64,000 nt of DNA from Pseudomonadota bacterium (GTDB taxonomy: Bacteria; Pseudomonadota; Gammaproteobacteria; Burkholderiales; SG8-39): NCBI GenBank assembly GCA_947455195.1, contig CANGMI010000003.1, positions 323,620-387,619 of the forward strand, given 5' to 3'. Shown piece by piece: positions 8,868-17,413 of this stretch; position 1 is the stretch's first letter, and every line of letters starts with the position of its first letter. The position numbers and the translations under genes are program-made. The notes beneath the pieces were generated by a model. The model was not told the DNA's origin. It saw only the letters and a program-made list of their open reading frames with translations, and ran no database searches.

Positions 8868-9944
8868 TCAGGTGGCAGGCTGCGGCGGCACGAAGTCGGC
8901 CGCCGTCGGCACGAAGTCGTTGGTGTAGAGCTGCGAGGCCTCGAGCGGCGTGGTCACACCGCCATAATTCTTCAGCACATCGACCGTCGCAGCCCAGTCC
9001 TTGTCCGACATCCAGCCCAGCGGCTTGCCCGCCGTGTTGGGCGTGACCCAGGTGTTCCACGACAGCTCCATCTCGCGTCGGGTGATCGCAGGCTCGATGG
9101 TCTCGAGATACTTCCTGACAATCTGCACCGTCTCGTCAGGATTGCGCCGCGCGTAGAGAAAGCCGCGCAGGCTCGCCGCCACGAAATCACGCACCAGCGC
9201 CGGGTCTTCACGCAGGAGATCGTTATGCACGATGATGCCGTTGCTCACCGCCGCCACGCCACAGTCGGCATACCAGAGGGCACGCGCCTTCTTGCCACCG
9301 CGAAACTCGATCCCCGGAATGTAGCCCTGGGCAAAACCGGCCACGGCATTGACCTGCCCGGTGATCAGCGCCGGCGCACTGCCCGCCGCGTCGATGTTGA
9401 CGACGCGCACCTTGGCCGGGTCGAGCCCGCAACCCTTCATGAAGGCCGGAAACTGCTGGAACTGCGCAGCACCGCTCGGGATGCCGATCGACTTGCCTTC
9501 GAGATCCCTGGCAGTACGGATGCCCGAGTCCTCGAGCACCACGACGGCGGTCGGGTTGCGTCGATAGACCGCACCGACCATGCGGATGTTCATGCCCTTC
9601 GAAACGCTGTTGCCCACGACGAACCCGTCGGCAAACCCGAACTGCGAGGCCTTGGTCGCGATGAGTTGGGCGGTCGAGCCCGAGCCCTTGCCCGGCCCGA
9701 CCGTCACATCCATGCCGGCCTGCTCGTAGAAGCCCTTCTCTTTCGCCACCATGAAGCCGGCATTCGGCCCCTGGAAGATCCAGTCAAGCCGCATGCTCAC
9801 CGGGCGCAGCGTGGCCGCGCGCACCTTCGCGATCGGCAGTGCAAGGGCACCGGCGGCCAGACTGGCGCTCGTGATGAAACGACGGCGGGAAACGGTTTCA
9901 GAAGCGCCGGTCTCAGGGACAACGGTCTCGGTCAGGTGGCTCAT
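8868..9944 (-). CDS. ABC transporter substrate-binding protein (NMT1/SsuA-like), Tat-type leader
   Basis: A roughly 358-residue periplasmic receptor. SRRRFITSASLAAGALALP, about 19 residues from the ATG at 9944, is a twin-arginine-like signal. The mature part has MRLDWIFQGPNAGFMVAKEK, the first strand of NMT1/THI5-type receptors, then ADGFVVGNSVSKG. An alternative TTG start at 9968 would overlap the upstream hydroxylase stop (TTGA) and add eight residues. It serves the ABC permease and ATPase of the same operon. NMT1-type receptors bind pyrimidines, sulfonates or aromatic acids; a heterocyclic ligand would suit the neighbours. Confidence 0.88.
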   Translation of the reverse strand: MSHLTETVVPETGASETVSRRRFITSASLAAGALALPIAKVRAATLRPVSMRLDWIFQGPNAGFMVAKEKGFYEQAGMDVTVGPGKGSGSTAQLIATKASQFGFADGFVVGNSVSKGMNIRMVGAVYRRNPTAVVVLEDSGIRTARDLEGKSIGIPSGAAQFQQFPAFMKGCGLDPAKVRVVNIDAAGSAPALITGQVNAVAGFAQGYIPGIEFRGGKKARALWYADCGVAAVSNGIIVHNDLLREDPALVRDFVAASLRGFLYARRNPDETVQIVRKYLETIEPAITRREMELSWNTWVTPNTAGKPLGWMSDKDWAATVDVLKNYGGVTTPLEASQLYTNDFVPTAADFVPPQPAT

Positions 9945-9964
9945 GGCTCTCTCGAAGGCGGGGT

Positions 9965-12304
9965 TCAAGGTCGGTGAATCATTGCCCAGATACGATCGGG
10001 CGACAGCGGCAATTCGCGCGGATCGGCATCAAAGTCGGCCAGGGCCGCCGCGACGGCGTTGGCGATGATGCCACCGACCGGGACGATGCCACCCTCACCA
10101 CCGCCCTTGGCACCCAGCGGGTTGTGCGGGGCCCGGTAGTCGCCGAGGACGACCGCGCGTACCCGCGGAAAATCGGTGCATCCGGGCAGCAGGTAATCGG
10201 CGAGGGAACCGGTCTGCAACTGGCCGGCACTGTCGTAGACGAGGTTCTCGAGGAGGACGCCCCCAAGGCCCTGGATGATGGCGCCAATGGCCTGTCCATG
10301 CGCGGTCAGCGGGTTGATCACGCGACCGATGTCTTCGACATTGACGTAATCGACAATCTCGATCTGACCAGTACCCGGATCGATCGCCACATGCGCAGCG
10401 GCCGCGCCGTAGGCGTAGGTGTGATGGTGGCTCGAGAACGTGCCCTCGGCCGACAGTCCGGCCGGCGCAAACCGTTCGAGCGCGATCACTTCACCGGCGA
10501 CACTCGCCTGCAGGCCGGCACCGATCCGGACCGCCTCGGGCAGGCAGCCACAGGCCTGCGCCACCGCGGTGCGCATCTCGCCCTTCAGGGCATCGGCGGC
10601 CGCCAGAATGGCCGAGCCGCCCATCACCACCGAGCGGGAGTGATAGGAACCAAAGCCCTCCTTGAGGAAGGTCGTGGAGCCATGAAAGATGCTGACCCGC
10701 TCGGCAGGCAAGGCGAGCGCATCGGACACGATCTGCTGGCACACCGTTTCGATACCCTGACCGATATTGGTCGAACCGATGTAGAGCTCGACGCATCCGT
10801 CGGGCTTCAAGTCCAGCCGTGCGTACTCGCGCGGACCCGCCGCACCGCCCTCGATGAAGCACCCGACCGCCAGGCCCTGATAGCGCCCGTCGACCAGACG
10901 CCCCTGGAGCGCCTGCTTCTCGGCCCAGCCGATTTCGGCCAGGCAGCGATCGAGCGTCGCCAGGTAATCGCCGCTGTCGAGCTCCTCGCGCCGCTCGACC
11001 GGGGTGAGCGTGGCGAGCGGATAGGGCATCTCGGCTGCCGTCACCAGATTGCGACGGCGAAACTCGACCGGGTCAAGACCGAGGTCACGCGCGGCGAGAT
11101 CGAACAGGCGTTCGCGGAAGAAGTCGGCCTCGAAACGCCCCGGACCCCGATAGGTGCCGATGGGCGACTTGTTGGTGAACACCATGCTCGAATCGACACG
11201 GATCACCGGAACGCGATAGGGCCCGGAGAGAAACTGCGCCACATTGCGCGGCGAGATGGCGCCTGCCGTACGCACATAGGCCCCCATGTCGACATGGGCG
11301 GTACCAAGCAGGGCGAGGATGCGGCCCTCGGCGTCGCAGCGAATCTCGATTTCGATCTCGCACTCGCGCGCATGGCTGGCAGCCAGCAGATGCTCGCGGC
11401 GGTCTTCGATCCACTTCACCGGACGGCCGCTGCGCCGCGCCGCGAAGGGCACCAGGAAGTCTTCGGGGTGAAACTCGCCGCGTGCACCAAAACCGCCACC
11501 GACATCGCCCTCGACCATATCGACACATTCTTCGGGCAGATCGAGCGTCTGGGCGAGGATGCGCCGGTTGGCGAAGGGCACCTTGGCCGCACCCAGCACC
11601 GTCATGTGCGAGCTGCCGCCCTGCCACCAGGCAAGTACGCCGCGTGGCTCCATGGGCACGGCAGCGTGGCGATGCATCTGGAAGCGCTCGCGGCGACGGT
11701 AGCTGCCCTCGGGCAGCGGCGCATCGTCGGACTCGGGCGTATGCCCTGCCCCCTTGCGCGCGTGGTAGGTCATGCCACGGTTGGCGGCATGCCCCTCGAA
11801 GAGCAGGGCCGGCGCGGCAAGCCCTTGCTGGCAGTCGCCGATCACCGGCAAGGGGTCGATCTCGACCTCGATCAGGTCGAGCGCATCTTCGGCCAGCGCT
11901 GGCGTCTGTGCGAGCACGATCGCCAGCGGCTCGCCCACATAGCGCACGCGCTCACTGGCGATGACCGGCTGCTCGAAGGGCGCCAGTTCAACCATCGGCA
12001 TGAGGCGCATGGGAATGGTGGGGATGCGACCGCTCGAAGCCTCGGCGACATCGGCGGGGCCGTAGACCGCGTGTACCCCGGGCAGGCGACGCGCCGGCTC
12101 GAGATCGATGCGGCGAACCACGCCGTGCGCGATCGGACTGCGCAGAATAGCCGCGTGCAGGAGCCCCGCCTCGTGCAGGTCGCTCACGAACTGTCCGCGC
12201 CCGGTGAGCAGTCGCAGGTCTTCGATGCGGCGCAGCGGTTGACCGATGGAGGCAGTGACGCCAGCGGGGAGGTGCGGCAGGCTGGCGGTCGGCGATTCGG
12301 TCAC
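9965..12304 (-). CDS. Xanthine dehydrogenase-family Mo-binding large subunit
   Basis: A complete 779-residue large subunit from a GTG start. It opens with GQPLRRIEDLRLLTGRGQFV, shows EPRGVLAWW and GDVGGGFGARGEFHPED at the pterin site, then GTYRGPGRFEADF (the AYRGAGR-type substrate motif), and ends with GAKGGGEGG carrying the catalytic Glu. It should hydroxylate an aldehyde or heteroaromatic carbon. No [2Fe-2S] or FAD subunit gene is in this operon or window, so electron partners must lie elsewhere. It sits between the acetamidase gene (10-base gap) and the ABC receptor. Confidence 0.93.
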   Translation of the reverse strand: MTESPTASLPHLPAGVTASIGQPLRRIEDLRLLTGRGQFVSDLHEAGLLHAAILRSPIAHGVVRRIDLEPARRLPGVHAVYGPADVAEASSGRIPTIPMRLMPMVELAPFEQPVIASERVRYVGEPLAIVLAQTPALAEDALDLIEVEIDPLPVIGDCQQGLAAPALLFEGHAANRGMTYHARKGAGHTPESDDAPLPEGSYRRRERFQMHRHAAVPMEPRGVLAWWQGGSSHMTVLGAAKVPFANRRILAQTLDLPEECVDMVEGDVGGGFGARGEFHPEDFLVPFAARRSGRPVKWIEDRREHLLAASHARECEIEIEIRCDAEGRILALLGTAHVDMGAYVRTAGAISPRNVAQFLSGPYRVPVIRVDSSMVFTNKSPIGTYRGPGRFEADFFRERLFDLAARDLGLDPVEFRRRNLVTAAEMPYPLATLTPVERREELDSGDYLATLDRCLAEIGWAEKQALQGRLVDGRYQGLAVGCFIEGGAAGPREYARLDLKPDGCVELYIGSTNIGQGIETVCQQIVSDALALPAERVSIFHGSTTFLKEGFGSYHSRSVVMGGSAILAAADALKGEMRTAVAQACGCLPEAVRIGAGLQASVAGEVIALERFAPAGLSAEGTFSSHHHTYAYGAAAAHVAIDPGTGQIEIVDYVNVEDIGRVINPLTAHGQAIGAIIQGLGGVLLENLVYDSAGQLQTGSLADYLLPGCTDFPRVRAVVLGDYRAPHNPLGAKGGGEGGIVPVGGIIANAVAAALADFDADPRELPLSPDRIWAMIHRP

Positions 12305-12314
12305 GTCGGGTGGC

Positions 12315-13355
12315 TCAGTTGTTGGTGAAGATCGACTTCGGAATCATGCCATGCACGCCCTTGGTACCATCGACAATCTGGGTCACGTGGTAATCGACCG
12401 CAACACTGGCAATCATGTAGGCCTCTTCACGCGTGATCCTGGGGAACTTCTGCGTGATGAAGTCGATGGTCTCGCGCACGGCGAGTTTCGCGGCCTCGTC
12501 GAGATCGGGGTTCAGACCCATCGCGATCCAGTGAGTGGGCGTCTCGGCGCGTGGCCAGATGAGCTTCATGTCCTTGCGCACGATGAACTGGAACCGCCCC
12601 TTCAGACCTGTCTCGATGGCCGTGAGATCAACCTCGCCATGGCCCTGGGCGGCGTGCGAATCGCCCACCGAGAAGAGCGCACCCGGCGCGTGCACCGGCA
12701 GATAGAGCGTCGTGCCGGCCACCAGATCCTTGTTGTCGAGATTGCCGGCGTGGACACCGGGCGGGCCGCTGTTGATCCGACCCTGGGTGATGTCGGGCGC
12801 CACGCCCATGGTGCCGAAGAAGGGCCGGTCCACCGGCACCACGACACCCGGAAGGATGCGGGAAGTCTTCGCCACCATGTCGATCGGCAGCGTGCGCTGC
12901 CACAGCGCGGTGAACTGGTCGGGAAGCGCACCGGCGTAGGGCCGCTGCACGTTGAAGCCGTAGGGGATGGCGAGTTGAACATCGAGGATGCGGACCTCGA
13001 GAACATCGCCGGGCATTGCACCGGTAATGGCGATGGGGCCGGTCAGCACGTGCGGGCCGGGCCCGCGATCCTTGACCTCGCGATAGATCTCGCGGGTATG
13101 TTCCGGAACGGCCGAGGGCGGCACCACGCCCGAGCGATCGATGATGGCCGGATCCCATGCCGCGATGGTCTCGAGCGCAACGATGTCACCCGAATTGATG
13201 GTGAGCACCGGGGGCACCGCCGCCGAGAAGTGGCCCCAGCGAACCGTAGTGGGCGAGGGCTTGAGTTCGTGCTCGGCGGCCTGGGCCATGGGTGCGATCG
13301 AACCGATAGCGCCGGCAAGGACGGCTGCAAGAAGGGCTTGGGTCTGGCGCTTCAC
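12315..13355 (-). CDS. Acetamidase/formamidase-family protein with signal peptide
   Basis: A 346-residue member of the FmdA/AmdA family, which hydrolyses short amides to acid plus ammonia. Motifs include GDIVALETIAAWDPA, HVLTGPIAITGAMPGDVLEV, HAGNLDNKDLVAGTTLYLPV and FSVGDSHAAQGHGEV. GTG at 13355 is chosen because an AGAGAGGT Shine-Dalgarno stretch lies just upstream and it yields the leader LLAAVLAGAIGSIAPMAQAA; the longer open frame upstream is noise. An exported member is less common than the cytoplasmic ones. It is the first gene of the six-gene minus-strand operon. Confidence 0.88.
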   Translation of the reverse strand: MKRQTQALLAAVLAGAIGSIAPMAQAAEHELKPSPTTVRWGHFSAAVPPVLTINSGDIVALETIAAWDPAIIDRSGVVPPSAVPEHTREIYREVKDRGPGPHVLTGPIAITGAMPGDVLEVRILDVQLAIPYGFNVQRPYAGALPDQFTALWQRTLPIDMVAKTSRILPGVVVPVDRPFFGTMGVAPDITQGRINSGPPGVHAGNLDNKDLVAGTTLYLPVHAPGALFSVGDSHAAQGHGEVDLTAIETGLKGRFQFIVRKDMKLIWPRAETPTHWIAMGLNPDLDEAAKLAVRETIDFITQKFPRITREEAYMIASVAVDYHVTQIVDGTKGVHGMIPKSIFTNN

Positions 13356-13549
13356 GATGGACCTCTCTCGAGCAGGACGGGAAAAGACACCATAGCACCG
13401 GCGCGAAGGCCGGTGCAAACCGCACGGTGATGGTGCCCGGTGTGCCCATTCAAGGTGCGCCGCGACGGATGACGCAGGGCGGTCATGGCAGTCTCGACGC
13501 AACGCAGGTCGAGGCGTGTGCCAGCGGGGCTCAGCCCCTGCTCGCAGCG

Positions 13550-14521
13550 TCAGATGATCGGGGCATCGAAGTCGATGACCGGGCCGAGCGGCACGATGCC
13601 CGAGGGGTTGAGCTTGCGATGGCTCTCGTAGTAGTGGCGCTTGCAGTGCTCGAGATTCACGGTGTCGCGCACCCCAGGCGTCTGGTAGAGACGCCGGGTG
13701 TAGGCCCACAGGGCCGGATAGTCGACGATACGGCGCAGGTTGCACTTGAAGTGCCCGTTATAGACCGCATCGAAACGCACCAGCGTGGGAAACAGCCGGA
13801 TGTCGGCTTCGGTGAGCCGACCGCCCACCAGCCAGGGGCTCACCGACAGGCGTGCCTCGAGCCAGTCGAGCGTGTCGAACAGGGGAACCACGGCAGCCTC
13901 GTAGGCCGCCTGGGTGGCGGCAAATCCCGACTTGTACACGCCGTTGTTGAGGGTGTCGTAGATGCGCGCATTCACCGCATCGATCTCGGCGCGCAGGGGC
14001 GGCGGGTAGTAATCGCCCGGCTTGGCCCCGACGCCATCGAAAGCACTGCCCATCATGCGGATGATTTCCGATGACTCGTTCGAGACGATGGTGCGCCGCT
14101 CGCGATCCCAGAGCACCGGCACGGTCACGCGCGTGGTGCAGTGCGGGTCTGCCGCCTGGTAAACCTCGTACATGCAACCAGCACCGACTTCGCTGTCGGC
14201 TATCACCCCGAGGCCGGGCTCGAACTGCCAGCCATCCTCGGCCATGCGCCAGTGCACCACCGAGAGGCTGATGAGCGACTCGAGACCCTTCAATGCGCGC
14301 ATGATCAGGGTGCGATGCGCCCACGGACAGGCCAGACTCACATAGAGGTGGTAGCGTCCGGTCGCTGCGGCAAAGCCGCCCTCGCCTGACGGGCCGGGGG
14401 AACCCTCGGGCGTGACCCAGTTGCGAAACGTCGAGGCTTTGCGCTCGAAGCGCCCGCCGGTGGCTGCGGCATTCCCATCGGGGCTGTCAGGCAGCCACTG
14501 ACCGTCAACAAGATGTCCCAT
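13550..14521 (-). CDS. Glutathionyl-hydroquinone reductase (Xi-class glutathione S-transferase)
   Basis: A 323-residue protein of the YqjG/ECM4 type. The catalytic motif ACPWAHR places Cys65 in the CPW box, where the glutathionyl group of a glutathionyl-hydroquinone is attacked. Further landmarks are VPVLWDRERRTIVSNESSEII for glutathione binding, NNGVYKSGFA, and ADIRLFPTLVRFD in the C-terminal helical domain. Length is normal. It recycles conjugated (chloro)hydroquinones in the cytoplasm. A GGGGC/GCCCC hairpin (13526-13538) follows its 3' end. It appears monocistronic. Confidence 0.9.
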   Translation of the reverse strand: MGHLVDGQWLPDSPDGNAAATGGRFERKASTFRNWVTPEGSPGPSGEGGFAAATGRYHLYVSLACPWAHRTLIMRALKGLESLISLSVVHWRMAEDGWQFEPGLGVIADSEVGAGCMYEVYQAADPHCTTRVTVPVLWDRERRTIVSNESSEIIRMMGSAFDGVGAKPGDYYPPPLRAEIDAVNARIYDTLNNGVYKSGFAATQAAYEAAVVPLFDTLDWLEARLSVSPWLVGGRLTEADIRLFPTLVRFDAVYNGHFKCNLRRIVDYPALWAYTRRLYQTPGVRDTVNLEHCKRHYYESHRKLNPSGIVPLGPVIDFDAPII

Positions 14522-14644
14522 GGCAAAACCACTCCCGCTCGGTGAGAGGCGAGCATAACCGCTCGGCCATCGGCTGCGTGAGGCCCTGGTGTGCCCACGC
14601 CGACGGCACGCACGCGCGTCTGATCACGCTCGGGCACCCCGCCA

Positions 14645-14968
14645 TCACGGGTTTTCAGGATGCAGGTGCACCGCGAGCCACAGCGCGCCCGCGCTGACCC
14701 GCTCGAGCGTGTGCGGCACCCCCGCAGCAAGAAAGAGGTAGTCGCCCGCCACCAGGTGGATCGACTCGCCATCGCACTCGAGCGTGGCTTCACCCGTGAC
14801 GAGCACAACCCATTCGTCCTGCGGCTGTACGTAGCGCGCCCGCTCGACGAGCGCCGAACTCACGATGCGCTCGATCACCAGATTGCGGTGCTCGAGCAGG
14901 GTCTCGAAACGCTCGCCCGAGGCAGGGGGCCTCGCATCAGCAAGGAGATTGCCGCGGTTCATGGTCAT
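14645..14968 (-). CDS. Small cupin-domain protein
   Basis: A 107-residue single-domain cupin. WVVLVTGEATLECDGESI corresponds to cupin motif 1, but its usual metal histidines are mostly absent (YVQPQDEWVVL). GDYLFLAAGVPHTLERV is motif 2 with the conserved PH. The N-terminus (MTMNRGNLLAD) agrees with a start at 14968. It is divergent from the following Bug receptor across a 63-base gap, which must contain both promoters. No substrate can be assigned; the weak motif 1 suggests binding rather than strong metal catalysis. Confidence 0.8.
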   Translation of the reverse strand: MTMNRGNLLADARPPASGERFETLLEHRNLVIERIVSSALVERARYVQPQDEWVVLVTGEATLECDGESIHLVAGDYLFLAAGVPHTLERVSAGALWLAVHLHPENP

Positions 14969-15031
14969 CGATACGCTCCCTTGTCGACAAGGGGTAGAGT
15001 ACAGACATCACCTCGTTCTGCGACGCCTCTC

Positions 15032-16009
15032 ATGACATCTCGCATCAGCGCCCTCGGGTTTGCCCTGGCGGCAGGCCTGAGCCTCGCCAGCCTCACCCCG
15101 CCAGCGGCCGCCCAGACGTCGAATCGCATCATCGTGGGCTACCCGCCCGGGGGCTCCCTCGATGCGATGGCACGCGTACTGGCCGAGCGGTTTTCCGAGG
15201 GTACCGGACGCAACTTCGTGGTGGAAAATCGCAGCGGCGCGGCGGGCGTCATCGGTGCCGAGTTGCTGAAAAGCGCACCTGGTGACGGCACGACGCTGCT
15301 CCTCGCGCCCGACTCCAACATCAGCGTGTATCCGCACACGGTGAAGAAGGCGGCCTACCTGCCGCTGCAGGACTTCGTGGGCATCGCACACACCGGCGAC
15401 TACCGCATCGCGCTGGCGGTGCACCCCTCGGTGCCCGCGAACGACCTGCGCAGTTTCCTCGCCTGGACCCGCACGCAACCGGCACCGGTCGGATATGGTT
15501 CGGCCGGAGCCGGCACCAACATCCACTTCTACGGTGCCCTGCTCACGCAGGTGAGCGGGGCCAACATGATCCATGTGCCCTACCGCGGCACTGGCCCCGC
15601 CCTGCTCGATCTGGTTGCCGGGCACCTGCCCTCGGCGGTGCTTACGCTCGGGGGCATGCTCGCCTCAGCGCATGCCGGCAAGATTCGCATCCTCGGACAG
15701 ACCGGCGAGGGTCGCTCGCAGAGCCTGCCCGATGTGCCCTCGTTCAAGGAGCTGGGCTTTCCGATGCTCGCCACCTCGGGCTGGTATGGCCTCTTCGGCC
15801 CGGCCAACCTGCGACCGGAACTGGTGCAGCGCTACAACGAACTGGTGACCAGGGCCATTCGCACACCCGAGGTTCGAGAGCGGATGCGCTCGTTCGAACT
15901 GGAGCCCCGCGAATTCACGCCCGAGACCTTTCAGGTGATGGTGCGGGCCGATACCGAGCGCTGGGGACCGATCATCCGCGGCTCGGGGTTCACCGCTGCG
16001 AGCGATTGA
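15032..16009 (+). CDS. Bug/TctC-family periplasmic receptor
   Basis: A 325-residue receptor with the leader ISALGFALAAGLSLASLTPPAAAQ. The mature part begins SNRIIVGYPPGGSLDAMARV, followed by VENRSGAAGVIGAELLK and MIHVPYRGTGPALLDLVAG. ATG at 15032 is chosen because it gives the signal peptide; the frame is open further upstream across the divergent cupin gene. YPPGGSLD replaces the usual PFPPGG/D loop with a serine before Asp, as in several Bug proteins. It is transcribed alone between the cupin gene and the first glycan island. Confidence 0.88.
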   Translation: MTSRISALGFALAAGLSLASLTPPAAAQTSNRIIVGYPPGGSLDAMARVLAERFSEGTGRNFVVENRSGAAGVIGAELLKSAPGDGTTLLLAPDSNISVYPHTVKKAAYLPLQDFVGIAHTGDYRIALAVHPSVPANDLRSFLAWTRTQPAPVGYGSAGAGTNIHFYGALLTQVSGANMIHVPYRGTGPALLDLVAGHLPSAVLTLGGMLASAHAGKIRILGQTGEGRSQSLPDVPSFKELGFPMLATSGWYGLFGPANLRPELVQRYNELVTRAIRTPEVRERMRSFELEPREFTPETFQVMVRADTERWGPIIRGSGFTAASD

Positions 16010-16056
16010 GGCGGAACACGATCGAGACCGGTCGTCGTGGCAATGAAAGTTCACGG

Positions 16057-16085
16057 TTGACGAACGCAAACGTGGCATCGTTGAT
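16057..16085 (+). promoter_or_regulatory. Weak sigma70-like promoter candidate before the first glycan island
   Basis: TTGACG (16057-16062) is followed after 17 bases by GTTGAT (16080-16085), about 30 bases upstream of the methyltransferase ATG. The -35 matches consensus well but the -10 only at three of six positions, so this is tentative. Confidence 0.25.
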
Positions 16086-16115
16086 GCGATAGCTTTGATT
16101 GCGACTTCTGCGTCA

Positions 16116-16649
16116 ATGACCATTTCGCTCGACCTCGGGTCAGGCCCTCACCCGAAAAACCCCTTCAAGGCAGACATCGCCCTGGGTCTGGATGTTGCGG
16201 CGTTGAGCGACGCTGTCCAGGCCTGCGAACTGGGTATCGATCCGCTGCCCTTTGCGAATTCGAGCGTCGACTTCGTCACTGCCTTTGATCTCATCGAGCA
16301 CATTCCGAGAACCGGTGGCCAGAAGCCGAACGCGAACCCGTTCATCTACTTGATGAATGAGGTATGGCGAGTCATGAAGCCGGGCGGGCAGTTCTACGCC
16401 CAGACACCCGCTTATCCCTTCCCCAGCGCATTCAGCGACCCGACTCACGTCAACGTGATCACCGCAGACACGGTGAGGTACTTCGCAGCGGAGAAACTCG
16501 GCGACGGTTCGCTGATTGCTGACGACCGGCTCGAACTGGGTCGACGATATGGCTTCAAAGGCCGCTTCACGGCCCTGCGCAACTATTCCAGCCAAACCTA
16601 CGGGCACCAGATCTGGCTGCTCGTTGCCGAGAAAGCGATCGATGCCTGA
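16116..16649 (+). CDS. Class I SAM-dependent methyltransferase
   Basis: A 177-residue methyltransferase. LDLGSGPHPKNPF at the very N-terminus is motif I for SAM binding, VDFVTAFDLIEHIPR is the post-II region, and EVWRVMKPGGQFYAQTP is the motif III loop typical of Methyltransf_11/23 enzymes. ATG at 16116 puts motif I right at the start, as in short glycan-cluster methyltransferases. It opens the first glycan island and is followed at short distance by two glycosyltransferase-like genes, so a sugar or lipid-linked glycan substrate is likely (inference). Confidence 0.82.
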   Translation: MTISLDLGSGPHPKNPFKADIALGLDVAALSDAVQACELGIDPLPFANSSVDFVTAFDLIEHIPRTGGQKPNANPFIYLMNEVWRVMKPGGQFYAQTPAYPFPSAFSDPTHVNVITADTVRYFAAEKLGDGSLIADDRLELGRRYGFKGRFTALRNYSSQTYGHQIWLLVAEKAIDA

Positions 16650-16693
16650 CCTCTGCCGACATGAGCAAGGCCGGTGAATGCAAGGTTCGCCCG

Positions 16694-17413
16694 ATGAGCA
16701 GGATCCACGCATTCATCATTTCATGGAACGGGATGCAGCAGAAGGCAGCCCATATCGCGACCTGCCTGGCAGGCGCCGTAGATCACCTCACCGTCATCTA
16801 CTCGAATGCCAGTGGCTCTGCGGAATCGGGGGCAGGTGAATGGGTCATGGTCGGCAACGACCACTATTACGGCAGGAAGTTCGCGAGGAGCCTGAAGCTC
16901 ATGCGCGGCGACATCAACCTGCAGATTCAGGCAGACGCCGAATCGGATGACTGGCCTGCCTTGATCGCGGATTGCCGGGCTGCCTTCTCGTCGATCGCAG
17001 ACCTCGGAGTATGGGCTCCCGAAATCGACTGGACGCCCTTCCCCACGCAGTACACCCAGATAGCCGTTGCCGGGGGCGGCAGATACGTCTTCTCGGCGAA
17101 CACGGACGGCATCGTCTGGGCAATGTCACCGGAAGTCAGCGAACGCATGAATCGTCTGGAATACGAGCACAACAACCTGGGCTGGGGGATCGAATGGACC
17201 GCAATTGTCCATGCCTACACCCACGCCAGACTCGTCGTCAAGGACCGCAACTGCAGCGTACGCCACGTCAAAGGCAGTGGGTACTCGCGCGATCTTGCGG
17301 CGGCACAAATGGCGGAATTCTTCAAGCAGCTGACCACAGCCGAACGTGTCATGCAAAACCTGCTCAACGGATATATCGCCATGCGTCGAACGTATCTGGA
17401 TTCAGTTTCTTGA
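16694..17413 (+). CDS. Putative glycosyltransferase-like protein of unknown family
   Basis: About 239 residues. It starts with a strand like a GT-A nucleotide-binding fold (RIHAFIISWNG) and has LTVIYSNASGS, then INLQIQADAESDDWPALIADC, in which DAES could be a DxD-like site, and GIEWTAIVHAYTHARLVV. I do not recognise a named family. ATG at 16694 fits the fold start better than the ATG at 16661, which has no ribosome-binding site. The stop overlaps the TTG start of the next gene by four bases, and the context (methyltransferase, glycosyltransferase, aminotransferase) supports a glycan role. Confidence 0.6.
   Translation: MSRIHAFIISWNGMQQKAAHIATCLAGAVDHLTVIYSNASGSAESGAGEWVMVGNDHYYGRKFARSLKLMRGDINLQIQADAESDDWPALIADCRAAFSSIADLGVWAPEIDWTPFPTQYTQIAVAGGGRYVFSANTDGIVWAMSPEVSERMNRLEYEHNNLGWGIEWTAIVHAYTHARLVVKDRNCSVRHVKGSGYSRDLAAAQMAEFFKQLTTAERVMQNLLNGYIAMRRTYLDSVS

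Noticed and set aside
9974-12328. A 784-codon plus-strand frame opposite the Mo-hydroxylase
   Set aside because: Exact antisense shadow of a gene with clear catalytic motifs; the translation has no recognisable pattern.
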